Positions 27,596 through 36,710 of a stretch of DNA of 37,640 nucleotides are shown piece after piece. A model generated the notes under the pieces. That model did no database searches, was not told the origin of the DNA, and saw nothing but the letters and a program-made list of their open reading frames with translations. The stretch covers positions 1-37,640 of the forward strand of contig JARBTQ010000027.1 of assembly GCA_029240075.1 (NCBI GenBank). The letters are read 5' to 3'. The translations under genes were made by a program, and so were the position numbers. This DNA is from Chlamydiales bacterium (GTDB taxonomy: Bacteria; Chlamydiota; Chlamydiia; Chlamydiales; JARBTQ01). Every line of letters starts with the position of its first letter. Position 1 is the first letter of the stretch.

Positions 27596-30500
27596 TTACT
27601 GACAACTTTCGCAACCCTCTTCTAAGCTACATAACTTTGGCTTAGGGCTTGCCTCTGACGCAACTTCACGCTCTATTTTAATATTGCTAGAAGCAGATTT
27701 ATTCTTCATCCAGCGAGGTTGAATTCCCCGTTTATTAATATCTGTAGTCGATTTTTCAATTTGAGTTGCACTTAGACAGCGTAGGTAATAAGTTGTTTTC
27801 AAGCCTTTTGTCCATGCTAATGTATACATATTATGTAATTTTTTACCGCTTGGCTCTGCTAGATATAAGTTTAAAGACTGTCCCATGTCAATCCATTTTT
27901 GGCGTCGGCTAGCACATTCAATCATCCACTCCGGCTCAATTTCAAAAGCTGTTAAGAAGACTTGTTTTACCTCATTCGGAATACGTTCAATCTCCATGAT
28001 TGATCCATCAAAATATTTGAGGTCATCAATCATTTCAGAATCCCATAGATTTAATTGCTTCAAACGCTCTACTAAGTAGCTATTAGGAATAGTAAACTCG
28101 CCAGACAGGTTAGATTTCACATAAAGGTGCTGATAAGTGGGCTCAATTGATTGAACAACATTAGTAATATTCGCAATAGTTGCGGTAGGCGCAATTGCCA
28201 TGGTATTACTATTACGCATTCCATATTTTTTAATAGCTTCTCTTACTGGACTCCAATCTAATTTAGAGCTAGTGTCCATATCTAAAGAACCTCCACGCTC
28301 TTCAGCTAATAGACGAATTGAATCTATTGGTAAAATGCCACGATCCCATTTTGATCCTTTATACGTTGGATAAGCTCCTTTCTCTTTAGCTAATTCTGCT
28401 GAAGCTAATATTGCATAATAGGAGATTAATTCCATGCTTTCATCTGCGAACTGCACTGCCTCATGGCTTGCATAGCTGATATTTTGCATATATAGAGCAT
28501 CTTGGAATGCCATCATCCCCAAACCAATTGGACGGTGTCTTAAATTAGCGTTCTGAGCTTCTTCAATCGGATAAAAATTAATATCGATCACATTATCCAA
28601 CATGCGAATTGCTGTACGCACAGTAATTTCAAGCTGTTTTGTATCTAATCCATTAGCTGTCATATGACGCGCCAAGTTTACAGAACCTAAATTACATACA
28701 GCTGTTTCTTCTTCAGAAGTATTCAACAAAATTTCTGTACAAAGGTTTGAGCTATGAACAACTCCTACGTGATCTTGTGGAGAACGGATATTTGAAGGAT
28801 CTTTAAAAGTAACCCAAGGATGTCCTGTTTCGAATAGCATACTTAAAAGCTTACGCCATATTTGGACTGCTTCAATACGCTTAAACAATTGAATTTGTCC
28901 TGTTTCAGCCATTTTCTCATATTCTGCATAACGCTTTTCAAATGCTTTTCCATAAAGATCATGTAAGTCAGGTACATCATTAGGGCTGAACAGGGTCCAC
29001 ATTTCATTATTAGCTACTCGTTTCATGAATAGATCTGGAATCCAAGCAGCAGTGTTCATATCATGAGTACGACGGCGATCATCTCCTGTATTCTTGCGCA
29101 GTTCGAAAAAGTCTTCTACATCTAGGTGCCATACTTCTAAATAAGCACACATCGCTCCTTTACGCTTACCACCTTGGTTTACGGCAATAGCTGTATCGTT
29201 GGCAATTTTTAAGAATGGGATAACCCCTTGGCTCTTACCATTTGTCCCTTTAATACGAGCACCTGTTGCTCGAACGTTTGTCCAATCGTTACCGAGTCCA
29301 CCTGCCCACTTAGAAAGTTGAGCATCATCTGAAATTAATTTAAAGATACTTTTTAAATCGTCTTGTACTGTTAATAAGTAACAAGAGCTCAATTGAGGAT
29401 GGCGGGTTCCTGAATTGAACAAAGTTGGTGTGCTTGACATAAAGTAGAACTGAGATAAGACATCATAAAACTCAATAGCTCTTTGGTTCTTTTGCATCCC
29501 TTCTTTAAGGCTCAATCCCATAGCAACACGCATCCAAAAGATTTGAGGTGTTTCTAGGCGACGCTCATTTTCATGAATAAAGTAACGATCGTAGAGAGTT
29601 TGTAATCCGAGATAGCTAAACTGGACATCTCTTTGCAATTGCATAGCTTCTGCCAATTTCTTTAAATCAAAGTCCAATAATGCAGGATCTAAGCGATCGA
29701 TCTCAATACCATGTTGAATATAAGATTCAAAATAAGTTTTGTGTTTTACTACTAATTTTGGATCATGCGCAGGAACTCCCATTGTTTCACGATAAGTTTT
29801 ATCAAGTAAAAGTGCTGCGGCAATATTAGAGTACACGGGATCGACTTCAATTTTAGCACGTACAGCCATCATATTAGCTGTATCAACTTCCTCATCACGA
29901 ATGCCTTGGTAAAAATTGACTAACGCACTTTGTACTAAATCCTCTACAGAGACTTGCTTTTCAAAACCTTTACAAGCATGAGCAATGCGTTTACGAACAT
30001 CAGCTTCACTTAAAGAATAAGTCTTTCCATCTTTGAAAGTGACAGTAAAAATTTGCCCAGTGGGAACATGTGGTTCTTCAGATTTTACTTCTTCTTCTAC
30101 ATGTTGATGAACCATTGCACGGCGAACGATATAATCTTTTGCGATACGGTACTGCCCTGCAGTCATCAATTGACGTTCAATTTCATCCTGTACAAAAGAG
30201 ATATCAAGAGTGGTACCCCCCTTAGCAGTAAGTACACAAGCCTCTACTACTTTGCTTGTCAGATCATTTACAGCCTGCACAACTTCTTCAGATGAAGGAC
30301 CATCGATTTCTAATGTTAACCGAAATGCCTCTTCGATTGAAGATGCTATTTTCATAGGATTGAAGCGCACTAGCGAGGAACCGTCTTTGCGCAAAATTTT
30401 TAAGTGCCTTGGGGAATCTTCACGCAATGCTTTATGGTGATCGCGATAGATGATGTAATCTCTTGCAACATCACGCTGTCCTGCTTCCATCAATTTAACT

Positions 30501-30787
30501 TCAACGATGTCTTGTATTCCTTCAACTGTTACACTTGCTCCTTGTGCTGCTAGTTCGACTACTTCAGTCACAACCAGATCAACAATTTTTTGGATGGCAG
30601 CTTGCAAGCTTTGAGGTAAGCTCTCAGGGCTTTTTAACTTGTAAGTATCTCTAAAAGCTGCTTCTAGAGCCTTTTCTATACGTTCTTTATGGAATGGGGC
30701 TAACGTTCCGTTGCGTTTGACAATCGTAAATTTTGTTAAATCAAGAGTTGACGAATTGAAAGAACTCGATGATGTAGGATGCTGCAT
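27596..30787 (-). CDS. nrdA: Ribonucleotide reductase alpha subunit with multiple ATP-cones
   Basis: Reduces ribonucleoside diphosphates; partner of NrdB. The N-terminal 340 residues hold two clear ATP-cones (TIVKRNG and KILRKDGS starts) and a third, weaker one (FTVTFKDGKTYSLSEADVRK). The catalytic barrel has SSCYLL and AVCNLGS for the redox cysteine pair and SSNLCTEIL for the Asn, thiyl Cys and Glu. Tyrosines TTYYLR lie on the radical path. The C-terminus GCESCQ is the thioredoxin-reactive pair, here CX2C. I chose ATG 30787 (1063 aa) over a TTG at 30886, because a good promoter would start transcription at about 30892, nearly on that TTG, and because AAGAGAG precedes the ATG. Multiple ATP-cones are known in chlamydial NrdA. 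Confidence 0.95.
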   Translation of the reverse strand: MQHPTSSSSFNSSTLDLTKFTIVKRNGTLAPFHKERIEKALEAAFRDTYKLKSPESLPQSLQAAIQKIVDLVVTEVVELAAQGASVTVEGIQDIVEVKLMEAGQRDVARDYIIYRDHHKALREDSPRHLKILRKDGSSLVRFNPMKIASSIEEAFRLTLEIDGPSSEEVVQAVNDLTSKVVEACVLTAKGGTTLDISFVQDEIERQLMTAGQYRIAKDYIVRRAMVHQHVEEEVKSEEPHVPTGQIFTVTFKDGKTYSLSEADVRKRIAHACKGFEKQVSVEDLVQSALVNFYQGIRDEEVDTANMMAVRAKIEVDPVYSNIAAALLLDKTYRETMGVPAHDPKLVVKHKTYFESYIQHGIEIDRLDPALLDFDLKKLAEAMQLQRDVQFSYLGLQTLYDRYFIHENERRLETPQIFWMRVAMGLSLKEGMQKNQRAIEFYDVLSQFYFMSSTPTLFNSGTRHPQLSSCYLLTVQDDLKSIFKLISDDAQLSKWAGGLGNDWTNVRATGARIKGTNGKSQGVIPFLKIANDTAIAVNQGGKRKGAMCAYLEVWHLDVEDFFELRKNTGDDRRRTHDMNTAAWIPDLFMKRVANNEMWTLFSPNDVPDLHDLYGKAFEKRYAEYEKMAETGQIQLFKRIEAVQIWRKLLSMLFETGHPWVTFKDPSNIRSPQDHVGVVHSSNLCTEILLNTSEEETAVCNLGSVNLARHMTANGLDTKQLEITVRTAIRMLDNVIDINFYPIEEAQNANLRHRPIGLGMMAFQDALYMQNISYASHEAVQFADESMELISYYAILASAELAKEKGAYPTYKGSKWDRGILPIDSIRLLAEERGGSLDMDTSSKLDWSPVREAIKKYGMRNSNTMAIAPTATIANITNVVQSIEPTYQHLYVKSNLSGEFTIPNSYLVERLKQLNLWDSEMIDDLKYFDGSIMEIERIPNEVKQVFLTAFEIEPEWMIECASRRQKWIDMGQSLNLYLAEPSGKKLHNMYTLAWTKGLKTTYYLRCLSATQIEKSTTDINKRGIQPRWMKNKSASSNIKIEREVASEASPKPKLCSLEEGCESCQ

Positions 30788-30898
30788 GGTATCTCTCTTA
30801 TTTTTTGGTATTAAGTCTTCAAGTCTGAATATTTTCGCTCTCTCAAATGTCTCTAAGGGTATTTTTAGCGAAATAAAATCTAGCAACTATTGCGATAT

Positions 30899-30926
30899 AT
30901 CATAGCCTATATTTCGTTTCTGTCGA
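30899..30926 (-). promoter_or_regulatory. nrdAB promoter
   Basis: On the minus strand TCGACA (30921-30926) and TATGAT (30899-30904) are 16 nt apart; each matches the sigma-70-type consensus at five of six positions. The predicted transcript starts near 30892, leaving a leader of about 105 nt before the ATG at 30787. The -10 box sits in TATGATATATCGCA, a sequence also found in repeat element copy 1. The rest of the 30788-31143 gap is AT-rich with nothing else seen. Confidence 0.6.
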
Positions 30927-31143
30927 GTAAAAACCTTTAATTTTTACGGTTGAGCCATTTAAGAGAACATTGGGCAACAAAGATTCAGGATATAAATTAT
31001 TTTTTAAACAATTAAAATTACAAAGATTAAATAATATTACTATAAAATCATTTATTTTAGCAAGAAACAAACACTTTAAATAAGCAAAATTATTGCAATT
31101 AAAGCATTCACGTTTACTTGAATATCAGTTACCTTAGATCGTT

Positions 31144-32589
31144 CTAAGGAGAAAATTGATCAAAAGCAGCATTTGATTCATCTTTTGCTTGAACCATTAC
31201 AGGCATGTAATTTGCAAACTGTCCAATCTCTTTTCTAAAGGTAAAGTTTACACTTCCCACTCCTCCGTGTCTATTCTTAGCGACAATAAGCTCAGCAGAA
31301 CCAGGTTTATCTAAGGGATCATAATACTCTCTTCTAAGCAAGAACATGACTACGTCAGCATCCTGTTCTATAGAGCCTGATTCCCTTAAGTCGCTCATCA
31401 TAGGGCGGTGCCCTGTACGTTCCTCAACTTTACGAGATAACTGTGACAAACAAAGAATAGGCACATCCAATTCTCTAGCAAGGTTTTTTAGCATACGGGA
31501 AATTTCGGAGATTTCATTTTGTCGATTTTCAGCTGTTTTGTTATTGCTTGATCCTGATATAAGTTGAAGATAGTCAATGACTAAGAAGCCAATATTATAA
31601 GATTCTTTCATTCTACGAGCTCGTGCTCTTAAGTCAGTGATCTTCAAACCTGGCTGGTCATCGATAATCATTACATGCTCTCGCATATTGTTGACACATT
31701 TAACAATCCGTTGATATTCTAGCCCGTTCAATGAGCCGGTTTGTAGTTTTTCAGATTCCACTTCAGATTGTGAACAGATTAAACGGTGCAGCAACTGATC
31801 TGCACTCATTTCCAAGGAAAAAATCCCGACAGGCATATTATTTTTAAAGCATACATTCTCTGCTAAATTAAGTGCTAAAGCAGTTTTACCCATGGCAGGA
31901 CGAGCAGCTAAAATCAACAGGTTAGACTTTCCTAAACCATTAATCATTTTATCTAAGTCTATAAAATGGGAGGGAATTCCTGTAATTCCTGTATCTTCTG
32001 GGCCCTTAGTCTTATAACGCTCTTGCCTAGCTTCCACCTCTTTCAAAAATGGGAGCCCTGACGTTGCGCGCAATCCTGATAAGAGGTCTTTAACTAGTTT
32101 ACCGGCAGCAGGATTAGCAAATTGGCTAATTTGAAAGAAAAGCTGTTGTGCTTCATCTAAACTTTCATAAACATTAGCAGGTTCTTCAATCGCTTTTTTT
32201 TCAATAACCTGCGAAGCATGAATCATTTTTCTTAGAATAGACTTGTTTTTTATCAAATCTATATACTCTTCGATGTAAGCAGATGTACCAGCATATTGGG
32301 CTAATGTGGTGAGATAAGGTATCCCCCCAACACTATCTAATTTATTCTGCCTTTTAAGTTCTTCCGAAACTAAGTGAATATCTGCTGGTTTATCTTGCCT
32401 ATAAGCTGTTTTCAAAACTTGAAAAATTGCTTTATGTTCTGAGTAATAAAAATCATTTTCATCCAAGTTATCCGCACCAACATTAAGGCTATTAATATTG
32501 GTTAACATACAACCTAAAACCATCATTTCCGACTCTTGGGAATTTGGCGGTATCTTTATTTGAGCTAAATTGTCTGTTTTTGTGACCAT
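31144..32589 (-). CDS. dnaB: Replicative DNA helicase DnaB
   Basis: Hexameric 5'-3' helicase at the replication fork. The 481 aa comprise the N-terminal DnaB domain (PPNSQESEMMVLGCML, IPYLTTLAQ), a linker, and a RecA-like motor with Walker A ARPAMGKT (229-236), Walker B FLVIDYLQLI, QISRK-type motif LSQLSRKVEER and the arginine-rich SDLRESGSIEQDADVV. No intein interrupts it. Full length. It is single on this strand with a 711-bp gap behind its start. Confidence 0.96.
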   Translation of the reverse strand: MVTKTDNLAQIKIPPNSQESEMMVLGCMLTNINSLNVGADNLDENDFYYSEHKAIFQVLKTAYRQDKPADIHLVSEELKRQNKLDSVGGIPYLTTLAQYAGTSAYIEEYIDLIKNKSILRKMIHASQVIEKKAIEEPANVYESLDEAQQLFFQISQFANPAAGKLVKDLLSGLRATSGLPFLKEVEARQERYKTKGPEDTGITGIPSHFIDLDKMINGLGKSNLLILAARPAMGKTALALNLAENVCFKNNMPVGIFSLEMSADQLLHRLICSQSEVESEKLQTGSLNGLEYQRIVKCVNNMREHVMIIDDQPGLKITDLRARARRMKESYNIGFLVIDYLQLISGSSNNKTAENRQNEISEISRMLKNLARELDVPILCLSQLSRKVEERTGHRPMMSDLRESGSIEQDADVVMFLLRREYYDPLDKPGSAELIVAKNRHGGVGSVNFTFRKEIGQFANYMPVMVQAKDESNAAFDQFSP

Positions 32590-33300
32590 AAAACGGGAAA
32601 TTAAACCGGGAATTTAAATTGTTAAACTTTTTGTATAAACGTTGTCGCTTAGTTAGATGGGTTAGGGTAAAGGCAAGCCATACAAGTACCTGTAGAGTTC
32701 CTTGCATAACTCCTATTAATTGTTTTAATAGACCTATTACAAAACCCTTTCGCGATAAGTCATTGAAGTCGCAAATATTTACAGTGAGGACTCAAAGTCT
32801 ACTTAATAATATTATATTTTGCAACATTCCTCCCTGGGTTGAGGGCTGATGTATTTCCTTCCTATACAGGCTTTAAAGCATCTTTTTTCATCTAGAAAAA
32901 ATTATCTTTTTATTTTGCTATAGCACAGGCTATAAATAGTTTACGAAAAATTCAAAAGATATAGTCGATGAAGCTAAGAGCTATAAAAACTATCCGTTGC
33001 AAAACTCAAAGCAACAGCTATAGATAAGTAATTAAGGACCGAATACATGTGAGTAAAAAATAGCTTATCGAGATTATTTTTTATGACGATACCCTTTACT
33101 TTCACCTCTTTATGTGATGTAATTCAGTACCCATGTTTTATAGATCAGCCCTCTTTCGCATTAAATTTTATTTCAACAGCTTCAAATATTGGCAAATCAG
33201 TAGCTTTTATGGCTTTTGCAACTATAAAAATACAAGTGCTTATATTGTAAACAATTACAAAAATTCACACTTTTGATTCAAATTGAAATCATGCCTCTTC
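32590..33300. other. Long gap upstream of dnaB, no supported gene
   Basis: 711 bp, AT-rich. Several small hairpins with TATAGC/GCTATA arms cluster between about 32920 and 33025, and a GTTGC/GCAAC hairpin lies inside that cluster. One plus-strand ORF (ATG 33083 to TAA 33250, 55 aa, hydrophobic C-terminal half) is open but has no ribosome site and no recognisable family. A small RNA or decayed gene is possible, but nothing is firm. Confidence 0.35.
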
Positions 33301-34053
33301 TTACTTTCTACGCGTACGAAATATTTGATAGATTGAATTAAGAAAAGAAGAAGAGAATATGGCTAAACGACACTGAAAAAGCCATAAGGAATTGTCTTTT
33401 ACTGCAAATCTTTTAATCTCTTGAGACTGATGATCGGCTAGATTTAACCCGCGTTTTACCGTATAAAGGACTTCAAACCCTAATTTTAAAGCTGTTTGCA
33501 TAGACTGCTCAGTATAATGTCCATAAGGCCAACATAAATGCTTGGACTCATATCCTAAAAATTTTTGAAAAAATTTTTTAGAGGCAAGAAGATCTTCTTC
33601 AAGATTAAATTGGTTATCCCTTGCAGAGCGGTGTTGATGAGTATGACACTCAAAATGCACAAATCCACTTTTATACATCTCCTCTATCTGTGTCAGGCTA
33701 AGAGCTTCTGCGGGTCCTTTATTTTTCTGACGATAATCAGGATCTGCCCATCCTGATACGAGGAAACAAGTAACTGGTACTTTATGCTTTCTGATAATTG
33801 GATAGGCATAATTATAATTATCAACCCATCCATCATCGAAAGTGATCATAACACTTTTTTTAGAAAACTGCTTTGTTCCTTGCTTAAAAGCCAAGAATTC
33901 GGCAGGACTCAAAAAGTAGTATCCTTGCCTCTTTAATAAACCTAATTGCGCATCGAATAAGTCTATAGGCATAGATAACCAATCGGCCTTAGGTTGTAAA
34001 GAACGTGGATAAACATGGTGATACATTAAGACAGGTATAGAAGTAGCGTGCAT
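33301..34053 (-). CDS. Polysaccharide deacetylase family protein
   Basis: NodB-fold metal-dependent de-N-acetylase, 250 aa. Motif 1 is MITFDDGW with metal Asp D74; motif 2 is ECHTHQHRS with H137 and H141. LCWPYGHY provides the later Pro-containing motif. The start MHATSIPVLMYHHVY is typical of PgaB-like deacetylases. There is no cleavable signal peptide, so it may act in the cytosol or on a precursor near the membrane. Its gene begins 19 bp after the NUDIX gene stop on the same strand, so they are likely cotranscribed. The substrate is unknown; peptidoglycan or glycan trimming is possible. Confidence 0.88.
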   Translation of the reverse strand: MHATSIPVLMYHHVYPRSLQPKADWLSMPIDLFDAQLGLLKRQGYYFLSPAEFLAFKQGTKQFSKKSVMITFDDGWVDNYNYAYPIIRKHKVPVTCFLVSGWADPDYRQKNKGPAEALSLTQIEEMYKSGFVHFECHTHQHRSARDNQFNLEEDLLASKKFFQKFLGYESKHLCWPYGHYTEQSMQTALKLGFEVLYTVKRGLNLADHQSQEIKRFAVKDNSLWLFQCRLAIFSSSFLNSIYQIFRTRRK

Positions 34054-34072
34054 ATTTACAATGTTTGTTTAA

Positions 34073-34483
34073 TTATTTAACATAAGGGGTATAGCCTTCC
34101 TCAACAAAGATTTTCAGCGAAAGAAATAAAGGACTTGGTAAGCTATTCCAAGGGAACCAACACCACTGCTCACATTTATTAGGCTCTTTCAATAAAGGTT
34201 CCCCATTAATATATTGTGCACTTAGCATAATGCTAACATAGTGTTTTTGTTCTTGAACAAAGTAAGTATTGATTGCTGTGATCAATTTTAAATCGGTGAT
34301 ATCTAATCCCACCTCTTCTAATACTTCTCGCTTAGCACATTGAGCAAACCCCTCTCCAAATTCAAGATGTCCCCCCGGAGGAGCCCAACTTAACTCTCCG
34401 AGAGTATTTCTGCGTTTTCCTAATAATATAAGGTCATCTTTGCAAATTAGAACACCAATCCCAACCAAAGGTCTTTGATTCAT
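34073..34483 (-). CDS. NUDIX hydrolase
   Basis: Hydrolyses a nucleoside diphosphate linked to another moiety. The 136-aa chain has a complete Nudix box: G38, E44, then REVLEEVGL (52-60), giving GX5EX7REUXEEXGU. WAPPGGHLEFGE is typical of MutT-like house-cleaning pyrophosphatases. Upstream partner of the deacetylase gene (19 bp). Specific substrate not deducible. Confidence 0.9.
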   Translation of the reverse strand: MNQRPLVGIGVLICKDDLILLGKRRNTLGELSWAPPGGHLEFGEGFAQCAKREVLEEVGLDITDLKLITAINTYFVQEQKHYVSIMLSAQYINGEPLLKEPNKCEQWCWFPWNSLPSPLFLSLKIFVEEGYTPYVK

Positions 34484-34662
34484 CTTTTATCCAATACATT
34501 CTGCTAATTAAGGCATGCGATCTATCGTAATTAAGGATCTAATACAAGTCAATATTGGCTCTATCTAAAAACACTCAAGCGATTTATTTAAAGAGTCTTA
34601 AATTACAACTTGCAATATTTTCTATTTTAAATTAGAGTAATGCTATTAATTGTTAAAATGAC

Positions 34663-34746
34663 GCGAAAGTGGCGGAATTGGTATACGCGCTACTTTGAGG
34701 TGGTAGTGAGAGAGATCTCGTAGGGGTTCGAGTCCCCTCTTTCGCA
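34663..34746 (+). tRNA. tRNA-Leu (GAG)
   Basis: Class II tRNA, 84 nt. Acceptor GCGAAAG (34663-34669) pairs with CTTTCGC (34739-34745), followed by discriminator A; CCA is not encoded. The anticodon arm is CTACT-TTGAGGT-GGTAG with anticodon GAG at 34697-34699. The long variable arm and GGTTCGAGTCC T-arm fit tRNA-Leu. It decodes CUC and CUU. Confidence 0.96.
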
Positions 34747-34768
34747 ATTTTCATTTTTTATCTTAAGC

Positions 34769-35467
34769 TCAAATTTTCCGCTCTAGCACTCGATCCACTA
34801 ATTCCCTTAATTTTTTAATCAATTCCTCTGATAGAACAACTTGCTCTAAATCTTTAAGAGAACGACCATGAGTAATAACTATTAATTGTTGTATCTCTTC
34901 CTGTTCAAATTCTAAAGGGACCACCTCTTGTGTTTGGTGTTTATGACAAAGCAACTCCCCCTGATACAATTTGACCTCTTGTTGAAATTCTTCGCCACAT
35001 GCACTACAGGTAAAAGCTGGAAAAAACTTTCCTTCATGCTTTAGTATTTTACACCAAAAGCTCCACAATAATGTCTCAGCTAAAGGGAACTTACCCATTG
35101 CTTTCAAGTAGTGTAATAAAAGAGAATACACAGCGGGTGCGGGCTGTTGTTGCCATAACACTTTTAGTACTGCCTTAGTCATCTGAACGCCTGCTAGCAA
35201 CTTTTGCTCATCATTTCTGAGGTGTAAATGTTGCTGCAAAACTGTGCCATCGTTTATAAGAAATAATTGACCTGATTCGCCTGTGCCATGGAATTCTGCT
35301 TGAGTGAGAGGCACTGTTAAAGAGTGTAGACGACTACGAGCGCTTTGCCCGTAGCGAGCAAAAGCTGTAATAATCCCTTCTTGCTTTGTAAATAGGGTAA
35401 GTAAGCTATCATCTGAGCGATGAGTTTTATTTTCTAAAACAATTCCTTCTAATGATTTGATAGACAT
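34769..35467 (-). CDS. recO: DNA repair protein RecO
   Basis: Recombination mediator that helps load RecA with RecF and RecR. The start is placed at ATG 35467 (MSIKSLEGIVL, 232 aa), which has AAGGA before it and matches the normal RecO beginning. The longer open frame would overlap the divergent epimerase gene. An N-terminal OB-fold (SLEGIVLENK, ITAFARYGQSAR) is followed by a helical part and a zinc site, CSAC with C and H in LLCHKH. Divergent from the epimerase gene with 43 bp between starts, so promoters must overlap or be leaderless. Confidence 0.92.
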   Translation of the reverse strand: MSIKSLEGIVLENKTHRSDDSLLTLFTKQEGIITAFARYGQSARSRLHSLTVPLTQAEFHGTGESGQLFLINDGTVLQQHLHLRNDEQKLLAGVQMTKAVLKVLWQQQPAPAVYSLLLHYLKAMGKFPLAETLLWSFWCKILKHEGKFFPAFTCSACGEEFQQEVKLYQGELLCHKHQTQEVVPLEFEQEEIQQLIVITHGRSLKDLEQVVLSEELIKKLRELVDRVLERKI

Positions 35468-35510
35468 TATATATCCTTGATAAACCGTAGTGAAAAATAT
35501 AAACGATTGA

Positions 35511-36440
35511 GTGATGCAAATCAAGAAAAGCTTAACAATTTTAGTTACAGGAGCCTCTGGGCTTTTAGGAGTTCATTTAGTTGCCAAGCTAAAAGAGCAA
35601 GGGCACAAAATAATTACAGTCTCTACCACAATTGAAAGCTCTTCTACTGTCGGTCATCAGGTTTTACTTTGGACTAATCCTGATTATACGCTTGAACTTA
35701 GAAATCTACCAAACCTAGACATTGTTATCCATTTAGCTGGTGAAAATATTGCCTCTGAACGCTGGACAAAGGAGAAAAAACAACGCATTGCGCATAGCCG
35801 TATTCAAAGTACTTATTCATTAGTCCAAGCAATGAGTCAATTAAAGATAAAGCCAAAAGCCTTTTTATGCGCTTCAGCAGTTGGCTTTTATGGGAACAGA
35901 GGGGATGAACTTTTGACAGAAAGGAGCTCTGAAGGGACAGGATTCTTAACTGAAACAGCTATAGAATGGGAATATACAGCCAAGTCTGCAATAAAGCTAG
36001 GCATACGCACCATATCTCTACGTTTTGGCACTATTTTATCAATACAAGGAGGAGCCTTAAAAAAGATGATTCCTCCATTTCAATGGGGATTAGGGGCTAT
36101 TCTTGGGTCTGGTAGACAATATATGAGTTGGATTAGTTTGGAAGATGCAGTAGAAGCTATGATCCATATCATTTACACTTCCTCTCTACAAGGACCTCTT
36201 AATCTAGTTGCTCCGAACCCTGTAACTAATTATAAATTTTCACAGGAACTAGCAAAAGCCCTTCACCGCCCCTGCTTCCTGTACGCTCCAAAGTGGGTTT
36301 TACATTGCCTATTTGGAGAAATGGCTAAAGATATTTTATTAAGTAGCACAAAAGCCATACCTCAAACCCTCTTAGACTCTGGCTACCAATTTAGACATTC
36401 AACACTAGAACAGGCTTTGGATTGCATTTTAACTAACTAA
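35511..36440 (+). CDS. TIGR01777-type NAD-dependent epimerase (SDR39U1 / YfcH family)
   Basis: Extended short-chain dehydrogenase fold, 309 aa. N-terminal nucleotide site TGASGLLG (13-20). The family segment CASAVGFYGNRGDELLTERS contains the active-site region, and the C-terminus has GEMAKDILLSSTKAIPQTLL followed by HSTLEQAL, the DUF1731-like end. Start is GTG 35511 or the adjacent ATG 35514. Role unclear; relatives are linked to cell-division or SulA-like annotations without a firm function. A clear terminator follows. Confidence 0.88.
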   Translation: MMQIKKSLTILVTGASGLLGVHLVAKLKEQGHKIITVSTTIESSSTVGHQVLLWTNPDYTLELRNLPNLDIVIHLAGENIASERWTKEKKQRIAHSRIQSTYSLVQAMSQLKIKPKAFLCASAVGFYGNRGDELLTERSSEGTGFLTETAIEWEYTAKSAIKLGIRTISLRFGTILSIQGGALKKMIPPFQWGLGAILGSGRQYMSWISLEDAVEAMIHIIYTSSLQGPLNLVAPNPVTNYKFSQELAKALHRPCFLYAPKWVLHCLFGEMAKDILLSSTKAIPQTLLDSGYQFRHSTLEQALDCILTN

Positions 36441-36486
36441 ATCATTAACTTTTGCAAGACCTCCTATCTACCAAATCTAAAATTGT

Positions 36487-36530
36487 AGTCCTTAAGGATT
36501 ACCCTACTCACTTTAAAGGGCTGTTTTTTT
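36487..36530 (+). terminator. Rho-independent terminator after the epimerase
   Basis: AGTCCTT (36487-36493) pairs with AAGGGCT (36516-36522), with one G-U pair, then GTTTTTTT follows. It lies 47 bp past the epimerase stop codon. Confidence 0.6.
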
Positions 36531-36646
36531 GAAGGCATTTAAGTTGGGTTTCTTCTAATCATTGTTATTAAAGAAGTCATACCTCATGACGGGTTCAAAT
36601 AACACCTTTCTTAATACATTATTAATCGAGCAAGAATTATACACCT

Positions 36647-36668
36647 CCCCTATACTAAGATATAGGGG
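36647..36668. terminator. Stem-loop between convergent genes
   Basis: CCCCTATA (36647-36654) pairs perfectly with TATAGGGG (36661-36668) around a 6-nt loop, 43 bp past the stop of the coiled-coil orphan. No strong U tract; probably ends that gene's transcript. Confidence 0.45.
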
Positions 36669-36710
36669 AAGGTAAGTAGTGAAAGATTCACAACAAAAAC
36701 ATACCTAGAT

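Noticed and set aside
30788-30886. 33-codon N-terminal extension of NrdA from a TTG
   Set aside because: The best promoter would start transcription about 6 nt before this codon, and the downstream ATG has a better ribosome site.
30886-31000. NrdR box upstream of nrdA
   Set aside because: GATATATC is palindromic, but no pair of sites close to the 16-bp NrdR consensus could be found.
32619-32849. 76-aa plus-strand ORF upstream of dnaB
   Set aside because: Composition not protein-like, no ribosome site, and no motif.
35468-35524. 19-codon N-terminal extension of RecO
   Set aside because: It overlaps the divergent epimerase start; the internal ATG has AAGGA and begins at the normal RecO N-terminus.
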